Shown: positions 47,492-57,663 of the stretch, piece after piece
How positions within the stretch are numbered: position 1 is the stretch's first letter
Layout of the letters: every line of letters starts with the position of its first letter
Assembly (NCBI RefSeq): GCF_030546755.1
Contig: NZ_JAUOPE010000005.1
Coordinates: 32,411-96,410 of the forward strand
Direction of reading: 5' to 3'
Length of the DNA stretch: 64,000 nucleotides
Source of the DNA: Colwellia sp. 1_MG-2023
GTDB lineage: Bacteria; Pseudomonadota; Gammaproteobacteria; Enterobacterales; Alteromonadaceae
The notes under the pieces: model-generated
Database searches by the model: none
What the model saw: only the letters and a program-made list of their open reading frames with translations
What the model was told of the DNA's origin: nothing
Program-made: the position numbers and the translations under genes

Positions 47492-49036
47492 ATGACAGAC
47501 CAAGCAAACCAAGACGAAAATAAATTGATTGCCGAACGTCGTGGCAAATTAGCGCAAATTCGAGAAAACTGTCCGGCTAACGGCCACCCAAACAAGTTTG
47601 ATCGAAAACACTATGCAGCTGATTTACAAGCTGCACACGGTGAAAAAGATAAAGAAACGCTTGAAGCTGAAACTGCAGAGTACAGCATTGCTGGTCGTAT
47701 CATGGCGAAACGTGGTCCTTTCTTGGTATTACAGGATATGACAGGACGTATTCAAGCGTATGCTCATAAAACGGTACAAAAAGAAATAAAAGCGAAATGG
47801 GGCACCTTAGATATCGGTGATATTATCGGGGTAACTGGCACTATGCACATGTCTGGCAAAGGTGACTTATATGTCAATATGGACAAATATGAGCTATTAA
47901 CGAAATCACTTCGCCCATTACCAGAAAAATTCCACGGCTTATCAGACGTTGAAACAAAATATCGTCAACGTTATGTTGATTTAATTATCAATGAAGATAC
48001 CCGTAATACCTTTAAAATTCGTTCAAAAATTGTTGATGGTATCCGCAAGTTTTTAACAGAACGTGATTTCATGGAAGTTGAAACACCGATGTTACAAACC
48101 ATTCCTGGTGGTGCGACGGCTAAGCCTTTTGAAACATTTCATAATGCCTTAGATATTCAAATGTATATGCGCATTGCGCCAGAGCTTTACTTAAAGCGTT
48201 TGGTTGTAGGTGGCTTTGAAAAAGTATTTGAGATTAACCGCAATTTCCGTAACGAAGGTTTATCGACTCGTCATAATCCAGAATTTACCATGATTGAGTT
48301 CTACCAAGCCTATGCTGATTACAAAGATCTAATGAACTTAACAGAAGATATGTTACGTACGTTAGCCGAAGATGTGATGGGCACGTCAATCATTCGTAAC
48401 ACAGTTAAAAATGCAGAAGGCGAAGTGATTGAAGAGAAGTTTTACGATTTTGGTCAACCCTTTGCTCGTCTTTCCATGGTAGATGCCATTTTAAAATATG
48501 GTAAAGATTTAGACGAAAATGTTTTACGTAATCCTGAAGATAACTTTGACGCATTGAAAGCCATGGCGAAAGCCGTTGGTGTAAAAGAAACAGAAGCAGC
48601 TAAAGTGTGGGGGCCAGGTAAATATATTTGTGAAATATTTGAAGAAGTCGCTGAGCATTTATTAGATCAACCGACTTTTATTACCGAATATCCTTGGGAA
48701 GTGTCGCCTTTAGCTCGTCGTAATGATGAAAATCCATTTATCACTGACCGTTTTGAGTTTTTTGTTGGTGGTCGTGAATTAGCGAATGGTTTTTCTGAGT
48801 TAAACGATGCTGAAGACCAAGCCGAGCGATTCCAGAACCAAGTAGCTGGAAAAGATGCCGGTGATGACGAAGCGATGCATTTTGATGGTGATTACATTCA
48901 AGCATTAGAATACGGTTTACCTCCTACTGCTGGCGAAGGTATTGGCATTGATCGTTTAGTGATGTTATTTACTGATTCACCAACGATTAAAGATGTTATT
49001 TTGTTTCCTCACATGAAACCTTTAGCCGATAAGTAA
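47492..49036 (+). CDS. lysS: lysyl-tRNA synthetase (class II)
   Basis: A 514-residue class II enzyme. The OB-fold tRNA-binding part precedes the catalytic core with motif 2 [19 protein letters not shown] and motif 3 [11 protein letters not shown]. Length is normal. It follows prfB, as in Enterobacteria, and is ended by the terminator at 49082-49116. Confidence 0.97.
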   Translation: MTDQANQDENKLIAERRGKLAQIRENCPANGHPNKFDRKHYAADLQAAHGEKDKETLEAETAEYSIAGRIMAKRGPFLVLQDMTGRIQAYAHKTVQKEIKAKWGTLDIGDIIGVTGTMHMSGKGDLYVNMDKYELLTKSLRPLPEKFHGLSDVETKYRQRYVDLIINEDTRNTFKIRSKIVDGIRKFLTERDFMEVETPMLQTIPGGATAKPFETFHNALDIQMYMRIAPELYLKRLVVGGFEKVFEINRNFRNEGLSTRHNPEFTMIEFYQAYADYKDLMNLTEDMLRTLAEDVMGTSIIRNTVKNAEGEVIEEKFYDFGQPFARLSMVDAILKYGKDLDENVLRNPEDNFDALKAMAKAVGVKETEAAKVWGPGKYICEIFEEVAEHLLDQPTFITEYPWEVSPLARRNDENPFITDRFEFFVGGRELANGFSELNDAEDQAERFQNQVAGKDAGDDEAMHFDGDYIQALEYGLPPTAGEGIGIDRLVMLFTDSPTIKDVILFPHMKPLADK

Positions 49037-49081
49037 CCTAGCTTTTAATGATCTAACTGTGAGATCACAGAAATGATAATT

Positions 49082-49116
49082 AAGCCCGTAATCAATTTAT
49101 TGATTACGGGCTTTTT
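49082..49116 (+). terminator. lysS terminator
   Basis: AAGCCCGTAATCA and TGATTACGGGCTT form a 13-base stem, followed by TTTT. Confidence 0.88.
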
Positions 49117-49140
49117 ATTGGTGATTGTTCAGGTGTGAAG

Positions 49141-49878
49141 CTAAGGGCTTTTATTTAATAACTGAGCAGCCTGTTCAGCCCATAATTTATAGGCGGCTTG
49201 AGAGGGGTGAAATTTATCATCCGCCAGATATTGTTCAGAGAAAGGAATATCTGCGTGCAATAAATGACAAGCTGGTTTAGTAAGAATTATTTCTGCCATT
49301 TTTTGGTTTAAGTATTTTGCCCGAGCGCCCAAGAGCCACCTTAAAGGTTGAGGCAGGGCGGTAAATAAATGCATGGGAGGTAGGGCTGAAAAGATGATGT
49401 TTTTCGAATGAAATTGACTTTCTAATAGCATCATTAACTCTGTTAAGTTTTTCTGCCACCGTTTAGCGCTCGTAAAACTAGTTACATCATTAACTCCGAT
49501 AGCTACCAGAGTATAATCAATATGATCAAATGCGTGATGATGATGTTGTAATGTTTTAATGAGATCGGTAGAGGTAAAACCTGTTTTCGCAATGAGTTGC
49601 CATTTCACCTGATACGTTTTGGCTAGGTTCGCGGTAAAATAACCTGATAATGCATGATCTTGATGAGCAACTCCAACCCCCGCAGCAGATGAATCTCCGA
49701 TGATAAGGACTGTTAATGTTTTACTTTCAGGGCTAACATCTTTATCACAATCACCTTCGCGTGCCCCTTGAGGCTCAGGCAATTTAAGGGTTGTTTTTCG
49801 AGTCCATAATCCTTGTATGACCAAAAGCAATATGGCAAAAATAGCTAGAACTAAAATGGCTATTAACATTGTTTTCAT
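49141..49878 (-). CDS. membrane-anchored SGNH/GDSL hydrolase
   Basis: A 245-residue protein with one N-terminal membrane helix (LIAILVLAIFAILLLVIQG) and an SGNH hydrolase domain: block I IIGDSSAAGVG (Ser), block III AIGVNDVTSF (Asn), block V DDKFHPSQAAYK (Asp and His). Probably an esterase or lipase acting at the inner-membrane surface. Substrate unknown. It converges with lysS. Confidence 0.85.
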   Translation of the reverse strand: MKTMLIAILVLAIFAILLLVIQGLWTRKTTLKLPEPQGAREGDCDKDVSPESKTLTVLIIGDSSAAGVGVAHQDHALSGYFTANLAKTYQVKWQLIAKTGFTSTDLIKTLQHHHHAFDHIDYTLVAIGVNDVTSFTSAKRWQKNLTELMMLLESQFHSKNIIFSALPPMHLFTALPQPLRWLLGARAKYLNQKMAEIILTKPACHLLHADIPFSEQYLADDKFHPSQAAYKLWAEQAAQLLNKSP

Positions 49879-49931
49879 TAGACTTTCCTAAACATTTTTG
49901 CCTTTTACAAACCTGCTAATAAAATACAAAA

Positions 49932-51164
49932 TTAAGTACTGGCGAGTCCCCAAATGAAAGCAATGGTGCCGGTTATGACAATCATTATCATATAAGTTAC
50001 CCCAATAAACGCATATTTAACTGTGGTAAAAAAATATCCCTGCTTATAAACACGCTTTTGCATAATAAATAAATATATCGGGATCCAGAAAACGATGGCA
50101 ATTTCTAAAAATTCGGTAATATCTTTTAAAATGGTATAATCGGCAGCATAATGTTGAGCAAAACCAATAAGCTCTACTATTAAAATAGCCAAGAAAATAA
50201 AACTGTGACTATGTAAGGCAACAGTTAAGTGTTCTAAATAAAGCCGTTTAGAAAAAATAAACATCAATTTTAATAGAGCGGCAAACAACGGCAAAAGAAT
50301 AAACAACAGTTGCGGCAACTTCTCAATCGCTTCTTTAATTAAGGGGGTAGGATCTTCGTTAAAAGCTTTTTTTGCTTTTTGGGAGAGTAACTGAGCGAAA
50401 TCATTGAGCTTTTTATTATTTTCAGGCGTTAAAAAGTCAAACGATAAGCTACCATCTTCATTATTTCCAAAGGTTAATTTATCGGGCGTTAAATCTTTTT
50501 TGTCACCGTTTTTAAAAAGCGTGATGCTTTCAATGATGTTATCTAAATTCTCTTGTTTTTCTTGTGAAAACTGTTCTTTTTCACGTAATTTTTCAAACTC
50601 TAATTGTACTAACTTATCTGTGAGGCCTTTAATTGCAAGACTTTTTTGTTTGGTTAAATCTTCTTGATATTGGGAGAATTTTTTAATGTCATTGTCTATT
50701 CTTACTTGCTCATCTGGCGCTGCTGTTGCTTTTTTCTCTTGTAATCCGCTAAGGTGCTGTTCTACTTTGACAGCAGAAGATACGGAATCTCCTACATTAA
50801 ACGCTCCTAAACTTTCATCGACGGCAATAAATTTCAATGTCAGAAAAAAAACAATGCTAATAAATAGATACAGTCTTAATGGCGGCACATAATGCACGCG
50901 TCTTCCAGCAATATATTCGTTGGTAAGAAAAGCTGGCTTAAATAATAATGGGATCAAGGTTCGATTTGCGCGCGAGTCAAAACTAAATATATCGTCAAGA
51001 AGGTGTAAAATAACACTCCAAAAATAACGTAATGTTGACTCAACCGATTGCCCACATTGAGAGCAATACATACCATGAACTTGCGCATGGCAATTTTCAC
51101 AGGTTTTCACATCATCTTGCGATAATGTCTGGTTATCTTGGTTTGTTATTGATTTATCAGACAT
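49932..51164 (-). CDS. DUF3667 membrane protein with zinc ribbon
   Basis: A 410-residue protein. A CxxC...CxxC zinc ribbon (CENCHAQVHGMYCSQCG) at about residues 22-38 is followed by LTNEYIAGRRVHYVPPLRLY, a DUF3667 feature, a first membrane helix, a long charged coiled-coil-like loop (about residues 120-270), and four C-terminal helices. Function unknown. Confidence 0.82.
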   Translation of the reverse strand: MSDKSITNQDNQTLSQDDVKTCENCHAQVHGMYCSQCGQSVESTLRYFWSVILHLLDDIFSFDSRANRTLIPLLFKPAFLTNEYIAGRRVHYVPPLRLYLFISIVFFLTLKFIAVDESLGAFNVGDSVSSAVKVEQHLSGLQEKKATAAPDEQVRIDNDIKKFSQYQEDLTKQKSLAIKGLTDKLVQLEFEKLREKEQFSQEKQENLDNIIESITLFKNGDKKDLTPDKLTFGNNEDGSLSFDFLTPENNKKLNDFAQLLSQKAKKAFNEDPTPLIKEAIEKLPQLLFILLPLFAALLKLMFIFSKRLYLEHLTVALHSHSFIFLAILIVELIGFAQHYAADYTILKDITEFLEIAIVFWIPIYLFIMQKRVYKQGYFFTTVKYAFIGVTYMIMIVITGTIAFIWGLAST

Positions 51165-51355
51165 ATTCTAAATTTTAATTATTATTTTTAATTAGATAAT
51201 AACATGAGATTTTATCAATAAAATTGGTAAATCGCTCAAAGGAACAATTTAATTACATTAAATTTACAAAAAATACTCTAACTTACGTGCTGATCTGGCA
51301 ATGTTCTGTTAGATTTAATGGTAAAGAAGAAAAAGCCAATCGTAGGAGAATTAAA

Positions 51356-51895
51356 ATGGCATTTGAAGTTACTTTTGAATTAAAAGAATCAGATTTAGAT
51401 CACTTTCGTGACGTGATGAGAAAAGCGCAGTCAGGTGCTAAAAGTCTGACTGAGGAAAGTATCTTGGCAAACGCTAAGAGCCTTAGCCAAGATATAAATG
51501 TTGAACTTCCGCCATTTGTCACAGAGCGTATTAAAAAGTTAGAGACGCTTGTTGCAATGATTGAAGATTCAGAGTGGGAAATTCCAGCCGAAGAGCGTAC
51601 CGATGTATTAAGTGCCTTGGCTTATTTTAGTGATCCAGAAGATCTAGTACCTGATCATATTCCTGTTTTAGGCTTTTTAGATGATGCTATTATGATCGAG
51701 TTAGTGGCTGAAGAATTAAAAGACGATATTGAAGCCTTTGAAGAATTCTGTGCTTATCGCTCGCGTGAAGAAGGGCGAAGTGGTGATGCAACCATTACCC
51801 GCGACGAATGGTTAGGTGCTAAGCGTCGAGAACTACATAGTCGAATGAGAAACCGTCGTAATACGCGTCGCAGCGGTCGTCGTTCAATGTTTTAA
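51356..51895 (+). CDS. YkvA-like (DUF1232) protein
   Basis: A 179-residue protein from ATG 51356 (TAGGAG eight bases upstream; a frame back to 51224 has no such support). The DUF1232 motif is AYFSDPEDLVPDHIPVLGFL followed by DDAIMIEL. The C-terminus is strongly basic (MRNRRNTRRSGRRSMF), perhaps for nucleic acid or membrane contact. Function unknown. Ended by the terminator at 51921. Confidence 0.82.
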   Translation: MAFEVTFELKESDLDHFRDVMRKAQSGAKSLTEESILANAKSLSQDINVELPPFVTERIKKLETLVAMIEDSEWEIPAEERTDVLSALAYFSDPEDLVPDHIPVLGFLDDAIMIELVAEELKDDIEAFEEFCAYRSREEGRSGDATITRDEWLGAKRRELHSRMRNRRNTRRSGRRSMF

Positions 51896-51920
51896 TGTTA
51901 CTTTTTACATTTAAACGATT

Positions 51921-51954
51921 AAAAAAATCTTCACTTAATGTGAAGATTTTTTTT
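51921..51954 (+). terminator. terminator after the YkvA-like gene
   Basis: AAAAAAATCTTCAC and GTGAAGATTTTTTTT around TTAAT; the hairpin can work in both directions. Confidence 0.88.
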
Positions 51955-52029
51955 GCTTTTTTCGTGATTAATTTTGTTTTGCTTTTAACCATATAATGGT
52001 CAATAGTGGCCGTGATTTTATCGGACTTG

Positions 52030-52200
52030 TTAATGAGTAACAAAAAGCATTAAAGTAAAAAAGCCAATAACAATGGCGTTAAATGAAAAAATATAAATAA
52101 AACCCCGAAGGCCTTCTTTCATGGTATAGCCTCGATTATTGAGGTACCACCACCAAATAGCCGACATTAATATTGGTAATAAAAAAAACAATCTAATCAT
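52030..52200 (-). CDS. 56-residue membrane protein downstream of ampG
   Basis: ATG at 52200 opens MIRLFFLLPILMSAIWWWYL, a polar NNRGYTMKEGLRG loop and a second helix IFSFNAIVIGFFTLMLFVTH, ending in TAA at 52030. The two-helix layout with a positive loop looks real. It lies 52 bases after the ampG stop on the same strand, so it may be co-transcribed. The ribosome site is weak. Not recognised. Confidence 0.6.
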   Translation of the reverse strand: MIRLFFLLPILMSAIWWWYLNNRGYTMKEGLRGFIYIFSFNAIVIGFFTLMLFVTH

Positions 52201-52252
52201 CTATCAACACTTTAATTTAATCTGTATATCAACATCATAGAACAAATAATGG

Positions 52253-53848
52253 CTAATTTCCGTTTTGTTTTTCAATCAATAGCGTTAGGGGCTTTCTGAT
52301 CGCATATAAAAATAATAAACTTGGGATCACCATCAAGGAGGTTAAGATAAAAAAGAACGCCCAATTCCCATCTAACCAATCTACAATAATACCTGAGTAC
52401 GAGCCTAGCATCACTCGGCCAAAGGTGCCTAATGACGCCATTAAGGCATATTGACTCGCCGTAAAGCTCTTATTACATAACACGGATAATAGCGCGACAA
52501 AGGCAACTGAGCCCCATGCAGAGGTAAAACCATCAACAAAGACAGTAAACGCAAATAATAATTTATTTGGTCCGACAAATGCGATGGCTGAAAAAAGCAA
52601 ATTACTCGAAGCCATGGCGATGCCGCCAATAAATAGCCCCTTTAAAATACCATATCGAATAGTGAAAACACTGCCAATTAGCGAAAACACGATAGTTGTC
52701 GCCCAGTTGATCATTTTAGAGTAATAAGCAATGTCTTCATTTGAAAAGCCTACTTCGCGATAAAAAACAATCGACATTCGCCCTAAATAGGCTTCACCTA
52801 ATTTGAATAAAAAAATAAACATTAATATCGATAAAGCGAGCTTAGTCCCATTACGATCGAAAAATTCTTGAATGGGGGCCACTAAAGTCGTTAGCAACCA
52901 TGCGGTGACTCTATGGAACGCTGTAATATGATAATTGTTTTGAATAGTATTATGTTTATTCAATTGTTTATTGAGTTGTGTGAGTTGTTGAATAAAAAGA
53001 AACAACAAGCCAACGACTAAAAAGGTAATAAAGGTAAATTGATATTCGCTTGCAATAATGCTTTGTGGCCAAGCCGGATAGCCAATATTTGCATAAACAA
53101 TACTGATCAAAATCAAGGGTAAAATAAACAAGATTGACAGCGACTTTTTACCGTATTGGGGGAGCACAGTTAAATAATCAGCTTCAATTTTATCGAGCAC
53201 TTGTTCACGATTACTTTTGGGTTCACTAACCACTAATGCCGTGACAACGAGCACTAACATAATGCCCGCTAATATTTGAAATACTTCAGGCCATTGCCAA
53301 TTTGGTTGACTGACTAAAATAAAAGGAATACTGCCTAAACCTGCATAGCCTGTCCACCAGCCCGCTGTTGCCATTGCCGAGCCGGCAGCCATAATATTGT
53401 TATCGTACCCTGCTAAAGAATCGATACGATAAGCGTCTATAGCAATATCTTGTGTTGCACCCGTTAACGCTATAATTACCCCAAACATTGCCATCAAATT
53501 CAGTTGGCTGCTTGCATCTAAATAACTAAGTTGCAGTGCAGCGAAAGCAATAATAAGTTGAGTGACAATAATCCAGCTACGTCTCATACCAACTTTAGCC
53601 GTGATAAAAGGTAATTTGACTCGATCAGCTAAAGGTGACCATAAAAAGTTAATACTATAGGCAACAAAAATCAGACCGAATAAACCAATACTCGAACGAC
53701 TTAATCCCTCATCCTTTAACCAACCTGTCATAGCCGAGCCAATCATTACCCAAGGAAAGCCACTGGCTACACCAAAACAAAAAATGGTGAGTAATCGTTT
53801 ATTTTTAAAGTAATTAAGGGTTTCTTTTATCGTATTGGGCGAAGACAT
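52253..53848 (-). CDS. ampG: AmpG-family muropeptide permease (MFS)
   Basis: A 531-residue transporter with about 14 membrane helices. FGVASGFPWVMIGSAMTGWL and FLWSPLADRVKLPF in the N-terminal half are typical of AmpG, which imports anhydro-muropeptides for cell-wall recycling. A polar loop around residues 275-310 separates the halves. The gene order with yajG, as in E. coli, supports the call. Other AmpG-like permeases cannot be excluded. Confidence 0.85.
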   Translation of the reverse strand: MSSPNTIKETLNYFKNKRLLTIFCFGVASGFPWVMIGSAMTGWLKDEGLSRSSIGLFGLIFVAYSINFLWSPLADRVKLPFITAKVGMRRSWIIVTQLIIAFAALQLSYLDASSQLNLMAMFGVIIALTGATQDIAIDAYRIDSLAGYDNNIMAAGSAMATAGWWTGYAGLGSIPFILVSQPNWQWPEVFQILAGIMLVLVVTALVVSEPKSNREQVLDKIEADYLTVLPQYGKKSLSILFILPLILISIVYANIGYPAWPQSIIASEYQFTFITFLVVGLLFLFIQQLTQLNKQLNKHNTIQNNYHITAFHRVTAWLLTTLVAPIQEFFDRNGTKLALSILMFIFLFKLGEAYLGRMSIVFYREVGFSNEDIAYYSKMINWATTIVFSLIGSVFTIRYGILKGLFIGGIAMASSNLLFSAIAFVGPNKLLFAFTVFVDGFTSAWGSVAFVALLSVLCNKSFTASQYALMASLGTFGRVMLGSYSGIIVDWLDGNWAFFFILTSLMVIPSLLFLYAIRKPLTLLIEKQNGN

Positions 53849-53956
53849 GCGCTAAATTCAAAATGCTAGAAATTGCTATGGAGACTATCAGACTCGACTT
53901 GGGTAAAAAAGGATAATTTTGCCAGCTCTGGTATTATTACTCGTTAATATTGACAA

Positions 53957-54286
53957 TTATGGCAGCGGGCGCCAGCCAATGCAGTCAATAGGATAACTGC
54001 CTGTACCATTAAAAAAATCAAGACAGGTATTTATTTCACTGCGGAAATACAAATCTGATGAAAGGGCAAGACTGCCATGCAAACTCATTTCGTGCATCAC
54101 ATGCCAAAATACCCGTTCCTTTGCATTACTTGGTGTATCGTCCATTACTTGTAATAAAGTCCATTCTTCCATCGTATCTACAATAAATTGATCCAATTCT
54201 GTGTAGTGGAGAGACTTTTCAATGACGGCTTTGATATAGGCACTAATTTGTAAAATTTTCTCGTTGATAAACTGCTCAATTATCAT
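53957..54286 (-). CDS. hypothetical protein
   Basis: About 109 residues from ATG 54286. It is helical and acidic in the first half (LDQFIVDTMEEWTLLQVMDD) with VFWHVMHEMSLHGSLAL in the middle and GTGSYPIDCIGWRPLP at the end. No signal peptide or membrane helix. I do not recognise the family. Upstream ATG codons (54331 and 54298) are less likely starts. Confidence 0.6.
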   Translation of the reverse strand: MIIEQFINEKILQISAYIKAVIEKSLHYTELDQFIVDTMEEWTLLQVMDDTPSNAKERVFWHVMHEMSLHGSLALSSDLYFRSEINTCLDFFNGTGSYPIDCIGWRPLP

Positions 54287-54504
54287 TACTTTCCCCATTT
54301 TAGATAAAGATACATACATGAGAAAGATCACAAAATTGCTTTTTGTGAGTAAATTCTGATTATTATTATTTTAGTAAACTTGATGCATGTAATACTTAAT
54401 GTATCGTTGATAAAGTGTCACTTGTCAAAAGTCTATCGGAAGTTTTCTGTTAGCGTCTTGTAACTTATAGTAATTTATTTTGAACAGTTAGCGTTATTAA
54501 AGGA

Positions 54505-55089
54505 TTAAAATGCAGCAGGCAATAAAGTTGCTTTAACTAATATAATAGGCTCTACAGGGACATCATCCCAGGCCATTGATTCATCATAATCGGTTTCAAC
54601 GGCTGACATGGCTTCAATGACTTCTTCACCTTCAATAATGGCACCAAATACGGCGTAGCCCCATTTTCTACCTGGGTCTAAGTTTTTATTATCACTGACA
54701 TTAAAAAAGAATTGTCGATTGGCAGTGTGCGGTCTGCTTTCTTTTGCCATGGCAATTGTACCGCTTTCATTTTTTAAACCATTCCCTGATTCATTGACAA
54801 TATTTTCATGAGTTTTTTTCATGGAAAATTCTTTATCATAACCACCACCTTGTACGATGAAGTCTTTGATCACCCGATGAAAAACGGTGTTGTTATATTC
54901 TCCTGTTACTACATAAGTGAGAAAATTATCCACGGTAATAGGTGCTTTCACGCGATCTAACTCAACAATAATGATACCCATTGATGTTTCAAGTTTAACT
55001 TGTGGGTATAAATTATCAGGATCGAGATCTATTTTATTTGCTTGTACAGCAAGCGAAAGGGTCATGAATAAAAGCGATAAATATTTCAT
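54505..55089 (-). CDS. periplasmic cyclophilin-type peptidyl-prolyl isomerase
   Basis: A 194-residue protein with a signal peptide (LSLLFMTLSLAVQANK) and a cyclophilin domain: FHRVIKDFIVQGGGYDKEF (catalytic Arg), IAMAKESRPHTANRQFFFN and KWGYAVFGAIIEGEEVIE. It is PpiA-like, helping periplasmic protein folding. Confidence 0.92.
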   Translation of the reverse strand: MKYLSLLFMTLSLAVQANKIDLDPDNLYPQVKLETSMGIIIVELDRVKAPITVDNFLTYVVTGEYNNTVFHRVIKDFIVQGGGYDKEFSMKKTHENIVNESGNGLKNESGTIAMAKESRPHTANRQFFFNVSDNKNLDPGRKWGYAVFGAIIEGEEVIEAMSAVETDYDESMAWDDVPVEPIILVKATLLPAAF

Positions 55090-55129
55090 AAAAAATCCTG
55101 AGCTAAGTAGTAAGCGATAAACTGAATCA

Positions 55130-55717
55130 TTATTTTAAAAATTGTTGAATTTCACTATCGTTTACGATTAATGCGATGGTGTCGCTAATTTGTTGATTAA
55201 GGTTTCGCTCTAAAACGGCAAGATCAGCAGCTAATACGCCTTCACTATTCCCTTTATTTTTAAAGGTTTTTGTTAAAGTTTGTTCGTTTGCCGTCACTTT
55301 AGCGGTTAAGGTTAATTGGCTGGTGGTGTGATATTTCATTAGCGCTTGATGAACATCAACCTCTGCGGTGTTGATAAATAACTCTATATTATTCATTGCA
55401 TTCTCATCGATAGTTAAACCATTATTGATGAAAGCTTGTTTTAATAAAGGAGTTAATATTGTATCTAAGTGGTCATGCGCAGGTACTAACTCTATCGCTT
55501 TACCCTCACGATGAATGGCAACAATATGACTATTCGCCCGCATGTCTGTTACTGTTATTTGAGCAGTCTTCATCGCATGAAGGGTAGATTTTATTGCAGG
55601 AATCTGCGGCGCTAATACCATTTTATTTGTTGTATTAGCGCAAGCGGTTAACATAATAAGGGTTAAACAAGTCGCTAGCGTTTTAAATGGTGACTTTAAA
55701 TGAGCAAATGTAAGCAT
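55130..55717 (-). CDS. yajG: YajG-like lipoprotein
   Basis: A 195-residue lipoprotein with the lipobox LTAC in CLTLIMLTACANTTNKM and an N-terminal beta domain as in YajG. It sits between the cyclophilin and rlmG, near ampG, as yajG neighbours ampG in E. coli. Function unknown. Confidence 0.8.
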   Translation of the reverse strand: MLTFAHLKSPFKTLATCLTLIMLTACANTTNKMVLAPQIPAIKSTLHAMKTAQITVTDMRANSHIVAIHREGKAIELVPAHDHLDTILTPLLKQAFINNGLTIDENAMNNIELFINTAEVDVHQALMKYHTTSQLTLTAKVTANEQTLTKTFKNKGNSEGVLAADLAVLERNLNQQISDTIALIVNDSEIQQFLK

Positions 55718-55720
55718 AAT

Positions 55721-56863
55721 TTATTTCTTAATGGCCGATAATATGACGAATTTATCATTGCTGGCGATGAGTTTTTCATTGCCAAAAATGCGTTGTAATT
55801 TAATATGATAACCAAGTTGCCTGTTACCAACAATACGTAATTCGCCCCCTTTTTTTAAGGCGCGATAACTATCTTTAAACATTTGCCATGCAATATGATC
55901 TGTAGTGGCATTTTGTTGATGAAAAGGCGGATTACATAAAATAACATCAATACTTTGCGGCTCAATATCTGTTAAGCAATCATTCACGATAAACTGACAA
56001 TTATTAGCACTTTCCGGAAAATTAACGTGTACATTGTCTTTCGACGAAGCAACAGCCATATAAGACTCATCGGTAAAAGTTAATAGCGTTTTGGGATTGT
56101 CTTTCAGTAACGAAAGCCCGACAACGCCATTGCCACAGCCTAAATCAATAACCTTTTTGTCATTGGTTAATTGAGGTAAATGCTGAATAAATAAACGAGC
56201 ACCAATGTCGAGTTTTTCTCTGGCAAAAACATTAGCGTAATTTTTAATAATTATGTTGCTGTTGTCTAACTGCCATGATTTTGTTGTTTGCTGTTCGACT
56301 GCACTTAATAAAGGATCAAATTGACAAAATACTAATCGCGCTTTTTTTACCGCTAGCGAGGTTTTTGTGATCCCTAAGTGCTTTTCAAATAATTTTAATG
56401 TCGATGTTTGTATACTTTTTGCTTTGTCGCTAGCAATAAAATGTGTGTCGGGTGTTAATATTTTTCTAATCTTATTCAGCTGCTCAACCATTAAGTTTTT
56501 ACTTTTTGGAATTTTATAGAGAATAATGTCTGCAGCTTTAGGTAATTCATCTAAGCTTGAGGCTTGCTTAATATTGGTTAACGTTAAATTGTTTTGTTCA
56601 CCATTGTGCGCTAACGCCAATTGACTAATATATGAATCAGTAATTGTCTGCACTTTATTATCAGTAAAATTTAACGTAATTGCGCCAAAGTTATCATTGA
56701 AAATTAATAGGCGAGAATCATGTTTTATTAAGTGATTATCAAAAACATAATTCACTAAATATTCATCAGCGGCATCCCATGCTTGTAGGCTTCGGTTAAC
56801 CTGATTAATAGGGTAGCGATCGAGAAATAAATTTTTGTCGTTGATAATGAAAGGACTGAACAT
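55721..56863 (-). CDS. rlmG: 23S rRNA (guanine-N2) methyltransferase RlmG
   Basis: A 380-residue RlmG/RsmC-type enzyme that methylates G1835 of 23S rRNA (E. coli numbering). The N-terminal half is a degenerate copy; the C-terminal SAM domain has VIDLGCGNGVVGLSLL and the catalytic NPPFHQQ motif. RYPINQVNRSLQAWDAADEY near the N-terminus resembles RlmG. Separated from yajG by three bases. Confidence 0.9.
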   Translation of the reverse strand: MFSPFIINDKNLFLDRYPINQVNRSLQAWDAADEYLVNYVFDNHLIKHDSRLLIFNDNFGAITLNFTDNKVQTITDSYISQLALAHNGEQNNLTLTNIKQASSLDELPKAADIILYKIPKSKNLMVEQLNKIRKILTPDTHFIASDKAKSIQTSTLKLFEKHLGITKTSLAVKKARLVFCQFDPLLSAVEQQTTKSWQLDNSNIIIKNYANVFAREKLDIGARLFIQHLPQLTNDKKVIDLGCGNGVVGLSLLKDNPKTLLTFTDESYMAVASSKDNVHVNFPESANNCQFIVNDCLTDIEPQSIDVILCNPPFHQQNATTDHIAWQMFKDSYRALKKGGELRIVGNRQLGYHIKLQRIFGNEKLIASNDKFVILSAIKK

Positions 56864-56980
56864 AGATAATTAAGCTACTAATTCTGCTAGATGAAAGGTA
56901 GCTATTGTGCCAAAATTCAGCCTTAGTCACTAGGGCAAATTGAGAAGAAGTCGATTAAAATTTCATTAAGCGGAGCCACG

Positions 56981-57526
56981 ATTGCTTACTTTCCTAATTT
57001 TATTGATTTTAGTGAAAGTAAACTATTGGTAAAACAACTCTTTCAAGACATTGCTTGGCGACAAGATAACATTTCAATGTTTGGTAAAACGGTAGATATT
57101 CCTAGATTACAAGCGTGGTATGGTGATAAAAATGCGAGTTATACCTATTCAAAATTAACTTTGTTACCGCTTGATTGGACGCCACTTCTATTACGATTAA
57201 AACAACAGGTGAGTGAATTTTGTCAGCAAGACTTTAATGCCATGTTGGCAAATTGCTATCGTGACCATCGTGACTCGGTTAGCTGGCATAGTGATGATGA
57301 ACCAGAGCTTGGTGAACAGCCTGTTATTGCATCTTTATCTTTTGGTTGTCAGCGTATGTTCCATTTAAAGCATAAAGACAGTAGAGAAAGCGTTAAATTA
57401 CCTTTACAATCGGGCAGCTTGTTAGTGATGTCAGGTGACACACAAAAAAACTGGCAGCATGCGTTACCTAAATCTCGCGTTGAAAAAACGATGAGGATTA
57501 ACTTAACATTTCGAAATATCGAATAA
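56981..57526 (+). CDS. AlkB-like 2-oxoglutarate/Fe(II) oxygenase, apparent ATT start
   Basis: About 181 residues. WHSDDEPELG carries the HxD iron ligands and the distal His and 2OG-binding Arg appear near WQHALPKSRVEKTMRINLTF. FGKTVDIPRLQAWYGD is typical of small AlkB-like enzymes, which repair alkylated bases. The first ordinary start in frame (TTG 57026) would omit the conserved YFPNFIDF. Instead the frame extends to ATT 56981, five bases after CGGAG, with an in-frame TAG at 56924 and no ATG, GTG or TTG between. Confidence 0.82.
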   Translation: MAYFPNFIDFSESKLLVKQLFQDIAWRQDNISMFGKTVDIPRLQAWYGDKNASYTYSKLTLLPLDWTPLLLRLKQQVSEFCQQDFNAMLANCYRDHRDSVSWHSDDEPELGEQPVIASLSFGCQRMFHLKHKDSRESVKLPLQSGSLLVMSGDTQKNWQHALPKSRVEKTMRINLTFRNIE

Positions 57527-57663
57527 ATTTTTTTGCTATTGTTTTTACTGTTTGAGCAGTGGTTTAGCATTAATTATTGAAGATAGACATCTAGACTGAT
57601 GGCACATTTAACCATCAATACTAGAATTAAAGTTATAAATATAAAATTAACAGGGATCATCAA

